Below, one piece after another: positions 33,709-43,158 of a stretch of DNA of 64,000 nucleotides. The position numbers and the translations under genes are program-made. How positions within the stretch are numbered: the first letter of the stretch is position 1; every line of letters begins with the position of its first letter. The stretch lies in assembly GCF_003751505.1 (NCBI RefSeq), contig NZ_RJVB01000001.1, positions 560,027 to 624,026 of the forward strand. The letters are read 5' to 3'. The stretch is from Erwinia sp. JUb26 (GTDB lineage Bacteria; Pseudomonadota; Gammaproteobacteria; Enterobacterales; Enterobacteriaceae). The notes below the pieces were generated by a model. It ran no database searches. It had not been told where the DNA came from and saw only the letters and a list, made by a program, of their open reading frames with translations.

Positions 33709-35508
33709 CTACTCGCCGGTCTCACGCCTTGCCGCACGGCGATACAGCGTACTGCGCGCCACGCCCAGCGCCTGCGCGGCCTTGCTGATATTGCCGCTGA
33801 AGCGCTCGAGGGTCGCAGCAATCAATTTCTCATCATGTTGCTGCAGCGCCGGTAGCGGCTCGCTGCGCAACAGGCGGTACTCATCCGGCAGGCTGTCGCC
33901 GTCCAGCACTTCATTATCATCCGCCAGCGCCAACAGCACCTTCATCAGGCTGCGCATCTGCCGCACGTTTCCTGGCCAGGGCTGTTGCGCCAGCGTATCC
34001 AGCAGTTCTGCCGTCATGATAATACCGCGCTCGCCGCCGCCCAGCTCCAGCCACAGCTGTGAGATAAACTCAGGGAGTGCGGGCCAGTCGCGCAGCGGCA
34101 GAATAGTGTGGGAGAACTCCTGCAGGCGGTAGAGCAGATCCTCGCGGAATTCGCCGTCCGCCACCCGCTGCGGCAGATTGCGGTGGGTGGCGCAGATAAC
34201 CGCGAAATTCACCGGCCAGCTGCGGCTCGACCCCAGCGGCGCCACCTCTTTCTCCTGCAATACACGCAGCAATCGGGTCTGCATCGCCAGCGGCATATCG
34301 CCAATCTCATCAAGGAACAGCACGCCGCCGTCGGCTTCACGGATTTTACCGATATAGCCGTTTTTACTGGCCCCGGTAAATGCGCCGGGCTGATAGCCGA
34401 ACAGCTCGGATTCAATCAGCGATTCAGGAATGGCCGCGCAGTTAATGGCAACAAACTTGCCTTCCCGCCAGCGGCTTTGTTGATGCAGCGCGCGGCTGAC
34501 GTACTCTTTGCCGCTGCCAGTTTCGCCATGAATGCACAGCGAAACCCCGGCATTGAGCAGGCGAACCATCTTATCCCCGGCGGCACCCAGCGAGAACGGC
34601 AGCACCGGCGCGGCGGCGGGGGCAACCGGGAAGTTGACCCGCGCCGGGGCACGCAGGCGATAGAAGAAACGCTGCTGACTGCGGGTCTGCACCGGTTGCG
34701 GCACGCAGTTCGCGGCCTGCTCGGCCTGCGGGAACAGATCGGCAAAGGTGAGAATACCAAACAGATCGGCGCTCAACTCCAGCTCTCGCATCGCCAGCCG
34801 ATTGGCCGCCATCAGCACATTGTCAGAAAACACCAGCAGCAGCTCTTCAACGTGATCGATGCCCTGAATCTGCGGATGCAGGCTCATCAGCCACTGGTCG
34901 GGATGCAGGCTCTGCTTCACCCAAAGATATTCAATCTGCTTCGCTGCCTCTTTCACCCAGGCCAGCGTGGCGGGATGGGGATAATGGGCTGGGCCGGAGA
35001 TATCCAGCACGCCGGCAATCTGCCCGTTCGGTGCCTGTAGCGGCATCGCCGCGCAGTAGAGGCCCTGGTTGCTGGTGAGATAGTGCTGATCGCCAAAGAT
35101 TTCGCAGCCGTCATCAATCGCCAGCGCCGTGCCGATCGCGTTGGTGCCGCGGCCACATTCGCTCCACAGATTACCGGGGGCAAGGGCAAAGCGCTGGGCC
35201 TTCTGTAAGGCATGCATATCACCGAAGGTATTCAGCACCAGTCCGCTGGCATCGGAAAGGATTACCACCGACTGCTTACCGGAAACTTTTTCCGCCAGCC
35301 GCTTTACCGCGTACTGGGCAAAATTTTGCAGGCCGGCATTGCTGGCCAGCACATCGGCCAGTTCACCGGGGCGAATACGGGGAAAGTCATCAGCGGTACG
35401 GTCCAGGCCGTAGAGCTGGCTGCGAAACCATGAGTCGTTCAATAGCGGCGTAGTGGCGACGTTCGATGTGCTGGCAGCTGACGTATTTCCCTGCATTGGT
35501 AACCCCAT
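33709..35508 (-). CDS. Sigma-54-dependent activator, AcoR-like
   Basis: A 599-residue bacterial enhancer-binding protein. Residues about 60-210 contain a GAF-like sensor (AEKVSGKQSVVILSDASGLVL then GTNAIGTALA), residues about 320-530 the AAA+ domain with Walker A GETGSGKE, the sigma-54 contact loop GAFTGA, and Walker B GGVLFLDEIGDMP; residues 555-595 form the Fis-type helix-turn-helix. The layout matches AcoR, the activator of acetoin catabolism and of some alcohol/aldehyde operons. It is divergent from aldB-adhP, where a -24/-12 promoter is visible, so it almost certainly activates them in response to a small alcohol, ketone or aldehyde. The stop lies three bases from the RES toxin stop on the other strand. 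Confidence 0.93.
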   Translation of the reverse strand: MGLPMQGNTSAASTSNVATTPLLNDSWFRSQLYGLDRTADDFPRIRPGELADVLASNAGLQNFAQYAVKRLAEKVSGKQSVVILSDASGLVLNTFGDMHALQKAQRFALAPGNLWSECGRGTNAIGTALAIDDGCEIFGDQHYLTSNQGLYCAAMPLQAPNGQIAGVLDISGPAHYPHPATLAWVKEAAKQIEYLWVKQSLHPDQWLMSLHPQIQGIDHVEELLLVFSDNVLMAANRLAMRELELSADLFGILTFADLFPQAEQAANCVPQPVQTRSQQRFFYRLRAPARVNFPVAPAAAPVLPFSLGAAGDKMVRLLNAGVSLCIHGETGSGKEYVSRALHQQSRWREGKFVAINCAAIPESLIESELFGYQPGAFTGASKNGYIGKIREADGGVLFLDEIGDMPLAMQTRLLRVLQEKEVAPLGSSRSWPVNFAVICATHRNLPQRVADGEFREDLLYRLQEFSHTILPLRDWPALPEFISQLWLELGGGERGIIMTAELLDTLAQQPWPGNVRQMRSLMKVLLALADDNEVLDGDSLPDEYRLLRSEPLPALQQHDEKLIAATLERFSGNISKAAQALGVARSTLYRRAARRETGE

Positions 35509-35677
35509 GCCTGTAGCGAATGTGTTGCAGCATTGTAGCTATCTGGTTTTTTTGGTGTTGCGATTTGCGACACAGATAGAGAAATTATCCGATAGCCCAT
35601 GCCGAAAAAAAGGTTATTAGCATTGTAACAGCATGATAAGTATCATCATTATTTAGAATATCGCAAGCTAAAAAAAC

Positions 35678-35693
35678 TGGCACGCTACCTGCA
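35678..35693 (+). promoter_or_regulatory. Sigma-54 (-24/-12) promoter of aldB-adhP
   Basis: TGGCACGCTACCTGCA fits the TGGCACG-N4-TTGCA consensus, with GG and GC spaced correctly. It lies about 82 bases before the aldehyde dehydrogenase ATG. The imperfect repeat GTGTTGCGATTTGCGACAC around 35552-35570 upstream is a candidate enhancer site. Confidence 0.85.
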
Positions 35694-35774
35694 ATACCTG
35701 AATGCAGCCAAAAAAACACCCGCTACGAGGATTCATTCACGGCTGCCTGTTTACCCTACATTAAGGAGTTTGCG

Positions 35775-37295
35775 ATGCGTTATGCACATCCCGGAACGCC
35801 CGGCGCCCTGGTCTCTTTCAAAGCGGCCTACGGTAACTTTATTGATGGCAAATTCGTCGAGCCGCTGAGCGGTCAGTATTTTATGAACACCTCGCCGGTG
35901 AACGGTAGCGATATTGCCCAGTTCCCGCGTTCCGATGCCCGCGATATTGATTTTGCGCTGGACGCCGCTCATCGTGCGGCCGACGCCTGGGGAAAAACCA
36001 GCGTGCAGCATCGCGCCAACCTGCTGCTGAAGATTGCCGATCGGATTGAAGCGAATCTGGAATACCTGTCGGTTGCCGAAAGCTGGGACAACGGTAAGGC
36101 GGTACGCGAAACGCTGAACGCGGACCTGCCGCTGGCGGTGGATCACTTCCGCTACTTCGCCGGTTGTCTGCGCGCTCAGGAAGGCAGCGCGGCGGAGATT
36201 GACCAGCACACCACGGCTTATCACTTCCACGAGCCGCTGGGCGTGGTCGGACAGATTATCCCGTGGAACTTCCCGCTGCTGATGGCCGCGTGGAAGCTGG
36301 CTCCGGCGCTGGCGGCGGGCAACTGCGTGGTGTTGAAACCGGCAGAACAGACCCCGCTGGGCATTACCCTGCTGCTGGAACTAATCGGTGACATCCTCCC
36401 GGCCGGTGTGCTGAACGTGGTACAGGGCTTTGGCCGCGAGGCCGGTGAAGCGCTGGCGACCAGCAAGCGCATTGCGAAAATCGCTTTTACCGGTTCCACC
36501 CCGGTCGGTCGCCATATTATGGCCTGCGCGGCGGAGAATATTATTCCGTGCACCGTCGAGCTGGGCGGTAAGTCACCGAACATCTACTTCGCCGACATTA
36601 TGAATGCCGAACCGGAGTTTATCGACAAAGCGGTGGAAGGGCTGGTGCTGGGCTTCTTTAACCAGGGCGAAGTCTGTACCTGTCCGTCGCGCGCGCTGAT
36701 CCATGAATCGATCTACGCGCCGTTTATGGAACGCGTGATGGCGAAAGTGGCGACCATTCGCCGTGGCGATCCGCTGGACACCGATACGATGATCGGCGCA
36801 CAGGCCTCCCGCCAGCAGTTCGACAAAATCCTTTCCTATATTGATATCGCCCGCCAGGAAGGCGGCCAAATCCTAACCGGTGGCGATCGCGCCTCGATTA
36901 CCCCGGCGCTGGATACCGGTTATTACATTCAGCCGACGCTGATTAAAGGCAACAACCAGATGCGCTGCTTCCAGGAGGAGATCTTCGGGCCGGTGATCGG
37001 AGTGACCACCTTTAAGGACGAAGCCGAAGCGCTGGCGATTGCCAATGAAACCCAGTTTGGTCTGGGGGCGGGGATCTGGACGCGCGATACCAATCTGGCC
37101 TATCGCATGGGTCGCAGCATCAAGGCCGGGCGCGTGTGGACCAACTGCTACCACATCTATCCGGCTCACGCGGCGTTTGGCGGCTATAAGCAGTCCGGCG
37201 TGGGGCGTGAAACGCACAAAATGGCGCTGTCTGCCTATCAACAAACCAAAAATCTGCTGGTCAGCTACGACACGGCACCTTTAGGGCTGTTCTGA
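35775..37295 (+). CDS. aldB: Aldehyde dehydrogenase, AldB/ExaC type
   Basis: Oxidises acetaldehyde and similar aldehydes to acids with NAD(P)+. The 506-residue protein matches E. coli AldB (512) through most of its length: [14 protein letters not shown], then ELGGKSPN with the base Glu nearby, and the catalytic Cys in [15 protein letters not shown] near residue 300. The C-terminus [19 protein letters not shown] agrees with AldB. AAGGAG precedes the ATG. It is the first gene of a sigma-54 operon with adhP 27 bases later, so the pair can turn ethanol into acetate. Confidence 0.93.
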   Translation: MRYAHPGTPGALVSFKAAYGNFIDGKFVEPLSGQYFMNTSPVNGSDIAQFPRSDARDIDFALDAAHRAADAWGKTSVQHRANLLLKIADRIEANLEYLSVAESWDNGKAVRETLNADLPLAVDHFRYFAGCLRAQEGSAAEIDQHTTAYHFHEPLGVVGQIIPWNFPLLMAAWKLAPALAAGNCVVLKPAEQTPLGITLLLELIGDILPAGVLNVVQGFGREAGEALATSKRIAKIAFTGSTPVGRHIMACAAENIIPCTVELGGKSPNIYFADIMNAEPEFIDKAVEGLVLGFFNQGEVCTCPSRALIHESIYAPFMERVMAKVATIRRGDPLDTDTMIGAQASRQQFDKILSYIDIARQEGGQILTGGDRASITPALDTGYYIQPTLIKGNNQMRCFQEEIFGPVIGVTTFKDEAEALAIANETQFGLGAGIWTRDTNLAYRMGRSIKAGRVWTNCYHIYPAHAAFGGYKQSGVGRETHKMALSAYQQTKNLLVSYDTAPLGLF

Positions 37296-37322
37296 GCCTG
37301 TTATCTTTTACGGAGTGACAAG

Positions 37323-38348
37323 ATGAAAACGATGAAAGCCGCAGTAGTGAAGGCATTTGGCGAACCGCTGGTCATTGAGCAGGTACCGATCCCGGAAGTT
37401 GGCCCCGGCCAGCTGCTGGTGAAAGTGGTTGCCACCGGCGTGTGCCATACCGACCTGCACGCTGCAGAAGGTGACTGGCCGGTGAAACCGCAGCCGCCGT
37501 TCATTCCAGGTCATGAAGGTGTGGGTTATGTGGTGGCGGTAGGTGAAGGCGTAAAGCACATAAACGAAGGGGATCGCGTGGGCGTGCCCTGGCTGTATTC
37601 CGCCTGTGGCCACTGCGAACACTGTCTGGACAGCTGGGAAACCCTGTGCCATTCGCAGCAAAACGCCGGTTATTCCGTTAACGGTAGCTTTGCAGAGTAC
37701 TGCCTGGCTGACGCCAACTACGTCGGTATCCTGCCGGATAACGTCGAATACAACGAAATCGCCCCGATCCTTTGTGCCGGTGTGACCGTGTATAAAGGCC
37801 TGAAAATGACCGACACCAAACCGGGCGACTGGGTAGTCGTTTCCGGTATCGGCGGTCTGGGCCATATGGCGGTGCAGTATGCGGTGGCGATGGGCCTGAA
37901 CGTCGCGGCGGTGGATATCGATGACGACAAGCTGGCCTTTGCGAAGCGTCTGGGTGCCACTGTGACTGCTAACGCCCGCAACGTCGATCCGGCAAAAGTG
38001 TTCCACGAAGAGTTTGGCGGCGCGCACGGTGTGCTGGTGACGGCGGTATCTCCTAAGGCGTTTGAGCAGGCTATCGGCACGATGCGCCGTGGTGGCACCA
38101 TGGTGCTGAACGGTCTGCCGCCGGGCACCTTCGACCTGTCGATCTTTAATATGGTGCTGGATGGGATCACCGTTCGCGGCTCCATCGTGGGTACCCGTAA
38201 AGATCTGCAGGAAGCGCTGGACTTTGCCGGACGCCATAAAGTGGCCGCGAACATTGCCGTTGAGCCACTGAGCAACATCAACGATATCTTTGCCCGTATG
38301 CACGCCGGTAAGATTGAAGGACGTATCGTCGTCGACCTGGCGCTGTAA
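37323..38348 (+). CDS. adhP: Zinc-dependent alcohol dehydrogenase AdhP
   Basis: Oxidises ethanol and short primary alcohols with NAD+, or the reverse. The 341-residue protein closely follows E. coli AdhP. The catalytic zinc site is visible as GVCHTDLH and PGHEGVG, the structural zinc is bound by the four cysteines of [15 protein letters not shown], and the cofactor motif is [13 protein letters not shown]. It follows aldB after 27 bases with a CGGAGTGA site and is closed by a strong terminator. Supplies the aldehyde that AldB oxidises. Confidence 0.95.
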   Translation: MKTMKAAVVKAFGEPLVIEQVPIPEVGPGQLLVKVVATGVCHTDLHAAEGDWPVKPQPPFIPGHEGVGYVVAVGEGVKHINEGDRVGVPWLYSACGHCEHCLDSWETLCHSQQNAGYSVNGSFAEYCLADANYVGILPDNVEYNEIAPILCAGVTVYKGLKMTDTKPGDWVVVSGIGGLGHMAVQYAVAMGLNVAAVDIDDDKLAFAKRLGATVTANARNVDPAKVFHEEFGGAHGVLVTAVSPKAFEQAIGTMRRGGTMVLNGLPPGTFDLSIFNMVLDGITVRGSIVGTRKDLQEALDFAGRHKVAANIAVEPLSNINDIFARMHAGKIEGRIVVDLAL

Positions 38349-38376
38349 TTTCGGAAGGTCGTTGTCATATCTTGCC

Positions 38377-38409
38377 ACGGGCGCAGAGCTGTATGCTGCG
38401 CCCGTTTTA
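38377..38409 (+). terminator. Rho-independent terminator of aldB-adhP
   Basis: A perfect ten-pair stem (38377-38386 with 38396-38405) is followed by TTTTA. Confidence 0.85.
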
Positions 38410-38419
38410 CGTTGGGGAG

Positions 38420-39115
38420 TCAGTTCTGCGTGTTGCCCAGCCACCGTGAGTCGCAGACGGCACCCGGCATCAGCGCTTCCAGCCCGGCAATCAGTGCATC
38501 TCCCGCTTCCTCTACGGCGGAAAGCGGCATGGCGGGCAGGCTTTCGAGAATAAACCACATGCGGCCGGCGCGGGCATCCAGACGGGTTCGGATTCCCTGA
38601 CGCCAGTTCCAGCGACGGCAGGTCACGCCGAGATCGTCGCGCCAGATGACCTCTCCCGCGTCCACCGTTTCCAGCGTCGTTTCCCCATCTTTGACAGTAT
38701 CAAACTGTTCGTTGCCTTCCGCCACGCAAAGACGCGGCTGGCCGACATAGGCGTCAATATTTTCACCGCCGACCGGAATGGCAAAGCGAAGACTGATGGC
38801 GTTATACAGGTCAACCACCGGATCGATAGCGGGTAGCGAGCCGTCACGCAGTACGCGCTTGCGCAGCGCTTCGGCGGAACAGGGCGTGCGCTTCGGTTTT
38901 GCACCAAAATTCTGGAAGACCTCTGCCCAGGCGGCCAGATGCGCCACTGCCCAGTCGGGCTGCTGTTCACTGACGTATCGGCAGGCGTCTGTCAGCATCT
39001 GCGAGGCGATCTGTGGCTGGGTAACGGGGGCTGCCTCAACGCTGATACTTAAGGCCCTAAAGCCCGGTGCGATTTCACTGATCTGATTGTCGATTGACGG
39101 TAAAACGGCAAACAT
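38420..39115 (-). CDS. B3/B4-domain (tRNA-synthetase-beta-like) protein
   Basis: A 231-residue protein of the stand-alone B3/B4 domain family, related to the editing domain of phenylalanyl-tRNA synthetase beta chain. The segment AVVDLYNAISLRFAIPVGGEN-like block (residues about 105-125) and the RWNWRQGIRTRLD region are typical. Functions proposed for the family include trans-editing or amino-acid binding, none shown here. I start at the ATG whose complement is 39113-39115, with GGAG six bases upstream; a GTG four codons earlier overlaps that site. It is divergent from an XRE-cupin regulator 43 bases away, which probably controls it. Confidence 0.85.
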   Translation of the reverse strand: MFAVLPSIDNQISEIAPGFRALSISVEAAPVTQPQIASQMLTDACRYVSEQQPDWAVAHLAAWAEVFQNFGAKPKRTPCSAEALRKRVLRDGSLPAIDPVVDLYNAISLRFAIPVGGENIDAYVGQPRLCVAEGNEQFDTVKDGETTLETVDAGEVIWRDDLGVTCRRWNWRQGIRTRLDARAGRMWFILESLPAMPLSAVEEAGDALIAGLEALMPGAVCDSRWLGNTQN

Positions 39116-39158
39116 TGCATACTCCACGGGTGACTAATTTATCCTATAGTAGTGACCG

Positions 39159-39761
39159 ATGACCAATAAAGTCAATATAATGACCGATCCGGGTGCGGAT
39201 ATGCTGAGTGTGAATCAGGCCGTCTCACTCACGATCAAAACCCGTCGCAAAGATAAGAAGCTTTCTCTGGATGAGCTGTCGCGTCGCGCGGGTGTCTCTA
39301 AGGGGATGCTGGTGGAGATTGAGAAAGGCAGCGCTAACCCGAGTATCGCCATCCTGTGTAAGATTGCTGCTGCACTGAGTCTGTCGGTGGCGGATATTGT
39401 CAATGTGACGGCGGCACCCTCGGCCTTCCTGGTGAAACGGCCAGACATGCCGGTTCTGTGGCAGGGGGATAGCGGCGGATCGGCCCGTTTGCTTGCAGGA
39501 ACGCGCGGTCCGGATATGCTGGAGCTGTGGCGCTGGGAAATGTATCCGGGGGAGAAATTTACCTCATCCGGGCATCCGTCGGGTACCGTTGAATTGCTGC
39601 ATGTGGAAGAGGGAAGCCTCACCCTGACGGTGGAACAAAGTGAACTCCAGGTGCCCGAGGGCAATGCGGCCGTGGCCAGAACCGATATACCGCACGGCTA
39701 TGCCAATCACAGCGATCGACTTCTGGTGTTTACCATGTCGGTCAGTGAACGACACAGTTAA
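39159..39761 (+). CDS. XRE-family regulator with cupin domain
   Basis: A 200-residue regulator. Residues about 18-75 are a Cro/C1-type helix-turn-helix (SLDELSRRAGVSKGMLVEIEKGSANPSIAILCKIA), and residues about 110-195 a small cupin barrel (MYPGEKFTSSGHPSGTVELLHVEEGSLTL), the same plan as E. coli YdcN or PuuR. The start is uncertain: ATG 39159, 39180 or 39201 are all in frame and none has a strong ribosome site. It is divergent from the B3/B4-domain gene, its likely target. Confidence 0.87.
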   Translation: MTNKVNIMTDPGADMLSVNQAVSLTIKTRRKDKKLSLDELSRRAGVSKGMLVEIEKGSANPSIAILCKIAAALSLSVADIVNVTAAPSAFLVKRPDMPVLWQGDSGGSARLLAGTRGPDMLELWRWEMYPGEKFTSSGHPSGTVELLHVEEGSLTLTVEQSELQVPEGNAAVARTDIPHGYANHSDRLLVFTMSVSERHS

Positions 39762-39765
39762 CCAA

Positions 39766-39793
39766 TCCGGGGCCGTCCATCTAAGGCCCCGGA
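39766..39793. terminator. Hairpin between convergent genes
   Basis: TCCGGGGCC and GGCCCCGGA form a perfect nine-pair stem between the ends of the XRE-cupin and HAD genes. No T-run on either side; probably a bidirectional stop or insulating hairpin. Confidence 0.5.
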
Positions 39794-39800
39794 CACACGG

Positions 39801-40550
39801 TCAGGCCTGAACTACTGAAAACTCACGCAGAAGGGCCGGAAGATGTTCGGTTTTACAATAATGGCTTGCACCTGGGTAATAATGTGGCTCGCCGGTAAAG
39901 ATAGAGATCCCGGCATTATTCAGCATTTCGAAATCATTGCTGTCATTGCCAAAGGCGATGCTGCGGTTGAAATCCACGCCCAGCATCTTCAGCGCCAGAT
40001 ACTTATTCTGCTCGCGAGGCGTTATGTCGAATATATTCTCGTGTCGATGGTGATGCAGAGAAAATTCGAAACCCTTCTGGTGTAAAAATACATCCATCTT
40101 CTCGCGGAATTCACCGTCAAGAATAAGAATTTTACTGACTCCCTGATCAATCAGTTCACTCTCCGGGATTTCACTGTCGGAAAGAGTGCGCATGTAGTCG
40201 TGGAAAGTATGCGCGGTCTGCGACGTAGAAAAGCTCCAGTGGCCGTCGAGTACATAAGGCACCTGATGCTGCTGAAGCAGGCCGAGGATCGTTGCTGCCT
40301 GCCGATCCTCAAAACGATTGCTGAACAGGCATTCTCCCTGTTGCCAGGCCATCGCCCCGTTACAGCCAATCATCAGGCAGCCGTGCAGTTCGTTCGGCAA
40401 CAGCGGCAGCATATCTCGCACCGGACGGGCAGAGGCGAAGATAACGCGGGCGTGATGGGAAAGGGAAATAATATTTTCCGCAAGGTTACAGTGTAACGGT
40501 TGCCCGTTCGTAATAATGGTACCATCCAGGTCAAAGATATAGGTTGTCAC
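39801..40550 (-). CDS. HAD-superfamily phosphatase, Cof type
   Basis: A 249-residue haloacid-dehalogenase-like hydrolase of the Cof (type IIB cap) group, which dephosphorylates sugar phosphates, nucleotides or pyridoxal phosphate. Motif I is FDLDGTI near residue 6, motif II SAR in VIFASARP, and motif IV GNDSNDFEML near residue 205. I start at the GTG whose complement is 40548-40550, since AAAGGGA precedes it and the first aspartate is then near the N-terminus as usual; an upstream ATG would add 16 residues. The 234-base gap before the next gene shows only promoter-like AT-rich sequence. Confidence 0.88.
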   Translation of the reverse strand: MTTYIFDLDGTIITNGQPLHCNLAENIISLSHHARVIFASARPVRDMLPLLPNELHGCLMIGCNGAMAWQQGECLFSNRFEDRQAATILGLLQQHQVPYVLDGHWSFSTSQTAHTFHDYMRTLSDSEIPESELIDQGVSKILILDGEFREKMDVFLHQKGFEFSLHHHRHENIFDITPREQNKYLALKMLGVDFNRSIAFGNDSNDFEMLNNAGISIFTGEPHYYPGASHYCKTEHLPALLREFSVVQA

Positions 40551-40784
40551 CGCGTTCCCTTTATATATGCGATATTTGTTACAGTCAGAGATTAGCATGC
40601 CCGGACTTGTTATTCACCGAAAATGGGTGTTTTAACAACCAGGATGATTCCGAAGCGTTATATTTTATCAGCGTTGTTATTTTCACCCGTTAAGCCGGTA
40701 TTAAAAAAAAGAATCCTTACGGGCATAGCGGTCAATCCCGGGCTGGGTTAACGTACTGGCAATTTCCCCCGCTCGGAGTTGTTG

Positions 40785-41714
40785 ATGGATATCATTGGGA
40801 TCATTATGTCAGCCGGTAAAGCCTCGGTGAACGTGGCGCTTTATACGCTGATCCCCATTATGGTCGTTATGCTGATTATTATGAAATACCTGGAGGTCAG
40901 GGGAATTCTCGACCGCATCGTGCAGCTGATGACGCCGGTACTGAAGCCGTTTGGTATTACCGGGATGGGGATCTTTGCGCTGATCCAGCTTAACTTTGTC
41001 AGCTTTGCCGCACCGCTCGCCGCGCTGGCGATCATGGAAAAAAGAGGGGCCTCGGATCGTCATCTGGCGGCGACGCTAGCGATGCTATTTGCCATGGGGC
41101 AGGGAAACGTCTTCTATCCGCTGATCCCATTTGGTCTGCACTGGGGCGCTGCGCTGGGTATTTCGGTGGCGGGTGGACTGGCTGCCGCCGCCATCACCTG
41201 GTATTTCTTCGGCCGCAGGCTGTCGGTTGCCTCACTGCAGCGCGATGACACGCCGCCCGAGGATAAATCATCTACCGGGCTGATTGCCATTATTAACGGC
41301 GCCGGATCGGACGCTATACGACTCTCGCTGGGTTCGGTACCGATGTTGATCCTTTCGCTGACCGTGGTTGGCATTCTGAAAGAAGCGGGGGCAATTGAGC
41401 TGTTAACCCGACTGATTTCTCCGGTGCTGGGCTTCTTTCACGTTTCGGATATTTTTATCCTGCCAGCGCTGACCAAATGTCTGGCGGGCGGAACGGCGTA
41501 TTTCGGCGTGGTGTCCGATCTGCTGCATCGGGGATTAATGACCGCGCAGCAGGTGAACGCCTCCGCCGGGTTTATGGTGCAGACGCTGGATTTGCCCGGC
41601 ATCGGCATCTACCTCGGTATTGCCAGCCGTTTTGTCCGGCTGTTCCGCTTTGCTTTGCCGGGCGCGCTGGTGGGTATTCTGCTGCGTACGGTGTTGCACA
41701 GCACGATGTTCTGA
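40785..41714 (+). CDS. Nucleoside-recognition-domain membrane protein
   Basis: A 309-residue polytopic inner-membrane protein with two gate-like 'nucleoside recognition' regions: one near residues 15-120 (LIQLNFVSFAAPLAALAIMEKRG then AMLFAMGQGNVFYPLIPFG) and one near 185-300. The family (SpmA/SpmB, YjiG/YjiH) is thought to transport nucleosides or small molecules. I start at ATG 40785 because CGGAG precedes it; a TTG six bases earlier is less likely. The gene is followed by a Fur-box-like site and yncE. Confidence 0.8.
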   Translation: MDIIGIIMSAGKASVNVALYTLIPIMVVMLIIMKYLEVRGILDRIVQLMTPVLKPFGITGMGIFALIQLNFVSFAAPLAALAIMEKRGASDRHLAATLAMLFAMGQGNVFYPLIPFGLHWGAALGISVAGGLAAAAITWYFFGRRLSVASLQRDDTPPEDKSSTGLIAIINGAGSDAIRLSLGSVPMLILSLTVVGILKEAGAIELLTRLISPVLGFFHVSDIFILPALTKCLAGGTAYFGVVSDLLHRGLMTAQQVNASAGFMVQTLDLPGIGIYLGIASRFVRLFRFALPGALVGILLRTVLHSTMF

Positions 41715-41769
41715 ATGGTTCATTTCATTCATCCTTCCGTTAGCAAGGCATTTACATAAGATTTGTAAA

Positions 41770-41784
41770 TGCTTATTATTCTCA
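41770..41784. promoter_or_regulatory. Fur-box-like site upstream of yncE
   Basis: TGCTTATTATTCTCA (read as TGAGAATAATAAGCA on the other strand) matches the 7-1-7 Fur motif TGATAAT-N-ATTATCA at 11 of 14 positions. E. coli yncE is iron-starvation-induced through Fur, so the place fits. Derived by eye. Confidence 0.6.
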
Positions 41785-41848
41785 TTCTCTTGTGTGCGTC
41801 CGCGCTGGTTAACCCGGGCGGGACGCCTGTCCATTGATGGAGCCAGAA

Positions 41849-42952
41849 ATGAGATCGTTTTTCACCCCACGTATAGCCCTTGTCGCTGCGGCGATTGTTA
41901 CCTCACTCAGCCTGACGGCCTGTCAGGCTCCGCAGAAACAGGCGCAGGCCGCGCAGCAACCTGCCGCCACCGCCGCTGGATCCCAAACAGCAGACAGCCG
42001 ACTCACCCAGCGCGAACTCGCTGCCGGACTGTATGAGATGGCCTATTCTTCGACGGCTGGTGGACTGTACGTTGCCAGCGCTCAGGGTTTTAAAACCTCC
42101 AACGGCGGGGTTATCTACCGGCTGGATCCAAAAACGCTGGAAACGCTCAGCGAAACGCATACCGATCTGAAAAACTTCGGCGTAGCACAGGATGCCGACG
42201 GCAGCGCGATTTACATCACCAACACGGTCGATGGCGGCATTACCAAAGTCGACGCGCAGAGCGGGAAAGTATTACAGCGCCTGATGTTTAAAGACCGCAG
42301 CAAGAAAGGGGATGCGTTAGGCAGCCGTGAAATTCTTGCGCACGACGGCCTGTTGTACGTTGGTGGCGTGGGCGATCCCGGTGTGATTTGGGTTGTTGAT
42401 GCGAAAACGCTGACGCTGAAAACCACCATTAAAAACGCCGGTAAATGGGTCACCGGGATTATCTGGTCACCGCTGACCAATAAGGTTTACGCAGCCAACG
42501 GCGGGGGTGAAATTCTGGTGATCAACCCGCGCACCCGCAAAACCGAACAGCGCTGGACGGCAGGTGACGATAAGCCGTATCTGTTCCTGAATATGGCGGA
42601 AGACCCTGCCACCGGACGCCTGTTTGTCACCGACAATTCGAAAGCGAAAGAAACGCTGGTGTTTGACGAGCGTTCCGGCAAAGTGATCAAGCGCCTGCCG
42701 GGCGACGCGCTGGCGGTAAAGTTTAACGCCAAACGCAACGAAATCTACATCAGCCAGCGCGAATCGAAGAAGGTACTACAGCTGGATGCCACCACTTACG
42801 CGGTGAAAAACAGCTGGTCGTTTGACAGCCATCCGAACAGCCTTGAGCTTTCTCCGGACGGTCAGACGCTTTACGTTAGTGTGAAGCAGGCTCTGGATAA
42901 ATCGCACACGGCGAAAGGGCCGGACAGCGTTGCGCGTATTACTTTGAACTGA
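41849..42952 (+). CDS. yncE: YncE-like beta-propeller, lipoprotein form
   Basis: A seven-bladed propeller related to E. coli YncE, a Fur-regulated periplasmic protein reported to bind single-stranded DNA. After the signal peptide the protein is 350 or so residues with the blade pattern SREILAHDGLLYVGGVGDPGVIWVVD and KWVTGIIWSPLTNKVYAANGGG. Unlike E. coli YncE, the signal peptide ends in the lipobox LTAC followed by a Gln/Ala-rich spacer, so this one should be membrane-anchored. I start at the ATG at 41849, with GGAG six bases upstream; an earlier ATG adds five residues. A terminator follows. Confidence 0.85.
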   Translation: MRSFFTPRIALVAAAIVTSLSLTACQAPQKQAQAAQQPAATAAGSQTADSRLTQRELAAGLYEMAYSSTAGGLYVASAQGFKTSNGGVIYRLDPKTLETLSETHTDLKNFGVAQDADGSAIYITNTVDGGITKVDAQSGKVLQRLMFKDRSKKGDALGSREILAHDGLLYVGGVGDPGVIWVVDAKTLTLKTTIKNAGKWVTGIIWSPLTNKVYAANGGGEILVINPRTRKTEQRWTAGDDKPYLFLNMAEDPATGRLFVTDNSKAKETLVFDERSGKVIKRLPGDALAVKFNAKRNEIYISQRESKKVLQLDATTYAVKNSWSFDSHPNSLELSPDGQTLYVSVKQALDKSHTAKGPDSVARITLN

Positions 42953-42968
42953 GTCTTAGTCTGCTTTC

Positions 42969-42999
42969 CGTCGGGGAACTTGTTGCCCCGACGATTTCC
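42969..42999 (+). terminator. Terminator of yncE
   Basis: CGTCGGGG and CCCCGACG pair around a nine-base loop, followed by ATTTCCT. Modest T content. Confidence 0.6.
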
Positions 43000-43158
43000 T
43001 CGCCGTCTTTTTACATACCCTCACACCGTTGCACCACAAGTGCTAGCCCGGTGGCAGTTTTAAACCAGTCAGCGTAAGGGTTATGAAAGCAGGACAGAAA
43101 GGGTGCGATGCAGATTCGTTATGGCGGGGGCAGCAGGGCATCCGTGCCCCTGTAGCGC

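Noticed and set aside
37308..38558. 416-codon open frame opposite adhP
   Set aside because: Antisense of adhP and its terminator region; no recognisable protein features.
43125..43158. AGGGCA/TGCCCCT hairpin considered as the carbonic anhydrase terminator
   Set aside because: The stem is short and not followed by Ts on the minus strand.
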